From: Thiotrichaceae bacterium
GTDB taxonomy: Bacteria > Pseudomonadota > Gammaproteobacteria > Thiotrichales > Thiotrichaceae
Direction of reading: 5' to 3'
Length of the DNA: 26,964 nt
Assembly: GCA_027008885.1 (NCBI GenBank)
Contig: JALVDQ010000274.1
Coordinates: forward strand, 1-26,964
The translations under genes were made by a program, and so were the position numbers. The notes beneath the pieces are model-generated. The model did not search any database. It saw nothing but the letters and a program-made list of their open reading frames with translations, and was not told the DNA's origin. The first letter of the stretch is position 1, and each line of letters starts with the position of its first letter. Shown here one piece after another: positions 25,615 through 26,964 of this stretch.

Positions 25615-26964
25615 ATGACGACCCCTGTTAAAAGAATGCATAACCGCCTGGAGCGATTACAGGAACATTTAAATAGAGAAAGCCCCATTCTGGTTTCAGT
25701 CGTCGATCGCTTCCGCAAACTGGACTCCATCTCAAAGAAGATGGGCTTATTGCAGGCTGACGAATCTTATGCAACGCAGATTTCATGGTGGCCTCTAGTC
25801 TCGGTACTGGGAACATTCTCAGCGGGAAAATCCAGTTTTATCAACTCATACCTGGGGCTTGCTGTTCAGGATACGGGTAATCAGGCGGTTGACGACCGTT
25901 TCACTGTATTAACCTACAGTGGTGACTCAAAGGTAAGAGTCCTTCCCGGAATTGCCCTGGATGGCGATCCACGTTTCCCTTTCTATCAAATAAGCAAAGA
26001 TATTGAAGAAGTATCAGAAGGTGAAGGCGCCCGCATAGATCGCTATCTGCAAATGAAAGCTGTCCCAAGTGAGAAACTTCGTGGCAAGATACTTATAGAC
26101 TCCCCTGGTTTTGATGCAGATGAACAACGCAAGGCAACCTTGAGAATCACAGATCATATAATTGACCTGTCTGACCTGGTACTGGTTTTGTTTGATGCAA
26201 GACATCCCGAACCAGGTGCCATGCAGGACACTCTTGAGCATCTTGTGCGTGGTTCGCAACGACGTAATGATGGCAGTAAATTTCTCTTTATCCTGAATCA
26301 GATAGATACCTCTGCAAAAGAAGACAATATGGAAGAAGTTGTTGCAGCATGGCAAAAATCTCTGGTTCAAAGTGGCTTGAATGCGGGTCGTTTCTACGTT
26401 ATTTTCAATAAGGATGTGGCAACTCCGGTTGAAAATGAAGCCGTCTGGGAGCGTTATGTTAATAAAAGAGAAGCGGATTATGCCGAGATCAGCAAGCGCA
26501 TGGAAGATATTAATATTGACCGTGTTTACCGAATCATTGGCAGTCTTGAATCACTTTCAAACCAGATCGAACAACAGGCAGTGCCGCAACTTCAGCTAGC
26601 CATGCAACGCTGGAAAAAACGGGTCATAATCACTGATCTTGTGATTATTCTTCCAGTTGTTATCGGTGCCGTAGTGCTGGCAGTTATCACAGGCGCATCA
26701 GATGCGATTATGTCTACGCTGCAATCAAGCCCTTTAACTGGAATTATCGGCGGTGTAGTTGCACTACTTTTAATTTATTTGTTGCACCTGTTTATTCGCA
26801 CCAAACTGGCAAATGGAATTGCAAAAAAACTGCCCACTGAAGATACTTTTGGTAATCTTGCCAATGCTTTTAGAAAAAGCACACGCTGGTGGCGTAGCAT
26901 CTTTAGCAAAAATCCGGCTGGCTGGGGAAGTGGAGTACGCAAAAAGCTGGATGCCATTCGTAGC
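25615..26964 (+). CDS. Dynamin-like GTPase, membrane-anchored (cut by window edge)
   Basis: Large GTPase of the dynamin superfamily; members shape, tether or remodel membranes. The first 450 residues are present and the gene runs off the window. G1 is GTFSAGKSS (66-74), the probable G2 threonine is Thr97, G3 is DSPG (162-165) and G4 is NQID (228-231). Two hydrophobic segments (about 337-359 and 374-395) form a hairpin-like membrane domain, followed by a basic region. GAGGT lies ten bases before the ATG. A TATAAT hexamer at 25592 may mark a promoter in the 127 bp spacer, but no matching -35 is clear. Last gene of the cluster in view. Confidence 0.85.
   Translation, partial: MTTPVKRMHNRLERLQEHLNRESPILVSVVDRFRKLDSISKKMGLLQADESYATQISWWPLVSVLGTFSAGKSSFINSYLGLAVQDTGNQAVDDRFTVLTYSGDSKVRVLPGIALDGDPRFPFYQISKDIEEVSEGEGARIDRYLQMKAVPSEKLRGKILIDSPGFDADEQRKATLRITDHIIDLSDLVLVLFDARHPEPGAMQDTLEHLVRGSQRRNDGSKFLFILNQIDTSAKEDNMEEVVAAWQKSLVQSGLNAGRFYVIFNKDVATPVENEAVWERYVNKREADYAEISKRMEDINIDRVYRIIGSLESLSNQIEQQAVPQLQLAMQRWKKRVIITDLVIILPVVIGAVVLAVITGASDAIMSTLQSSPLTGIIGGVVALLLIYLLHLFIRTKLANGIAKKLPTEDTFGNLANAFRKSTRWWRSIFSKNPAGWGSGVRKKLDAIRS

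Overview
The window looks like a chromosomal segment of a moderately AT-rich gammaproteobacterium. The evidence is the set of neighbours alr-dnaB, engB next to a dihaem cytochrome c4, rpoZ-spoT-ridA-coaD, an Allochromatium-type 2[4Fe-4S] ferredoxin, a partial type II secretion operon and a rhombosortase. The protein style fits free-living or symbiotic sulfur- or methane-oxidising lineages, but nothing here fixes the genus. I saw no rRNA, tRNA or CRISPR array.

Layout. Positions 1-2.1 kb (minus strand) carry the start of alanine racemase, replicative helicase DnaB and a DUF423 membrane protein whose 5' end lies in a 267 bp imperfect palindromic repeat. From 2.4 to 4.6 kb are a CbpA-type DnaJ and an HtrA-type periplasmic protease. 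A 676 bp gene-free stretch follows, with a possible structured small RNA and two tandem intrinsic terminators. From 5.3 to 8.4 kb are engB, cytochrome c4, trmJ and suhB. From 8.7 to 12.1 kb is rpoZ-spoT-ridA-coaD, in which SpoT has an intact hydrolase but an apparently dead synthetase domain. Ferredoxin, yaaA and rhombosortase (rrtA) follow, the last divergent from gspGHIJ. A 566 bp gene-free stretch after gspJ holds a 156 bp MITE-like element.

The most unusual part is 16.6 kb to the window end, seven co-directional genes: an RND membrane-fusion protein with a Met-rich insert; an RND permease with a roughly 280-residue C-terminal extension (extra hydrophobic segment, three tandem 16-residue WxPSPP repeats, long Lys/Ala/Ser tail); a proline-rich exported protein; a small orphan ParA/McdA-like ATPase; a membrane-anchored protein with a low-complexity linker and a TPR-like end; a single-pass protein with a Met heptad ladder and Pro-rich tail; and a dynamin-like GTPase with two membrane segments, cut by the window edge. 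Together they suggest a membrane-organising or spatially positioned transport assembly. I recognise no named system with this composition.

Dispersed short repeats also stand out: four copies of a C-run/T-run motif (ACCCATCCCC...TTTTTT) lie in intergenic spacers across 12 kb, one directly abutting the yaaA start codon.
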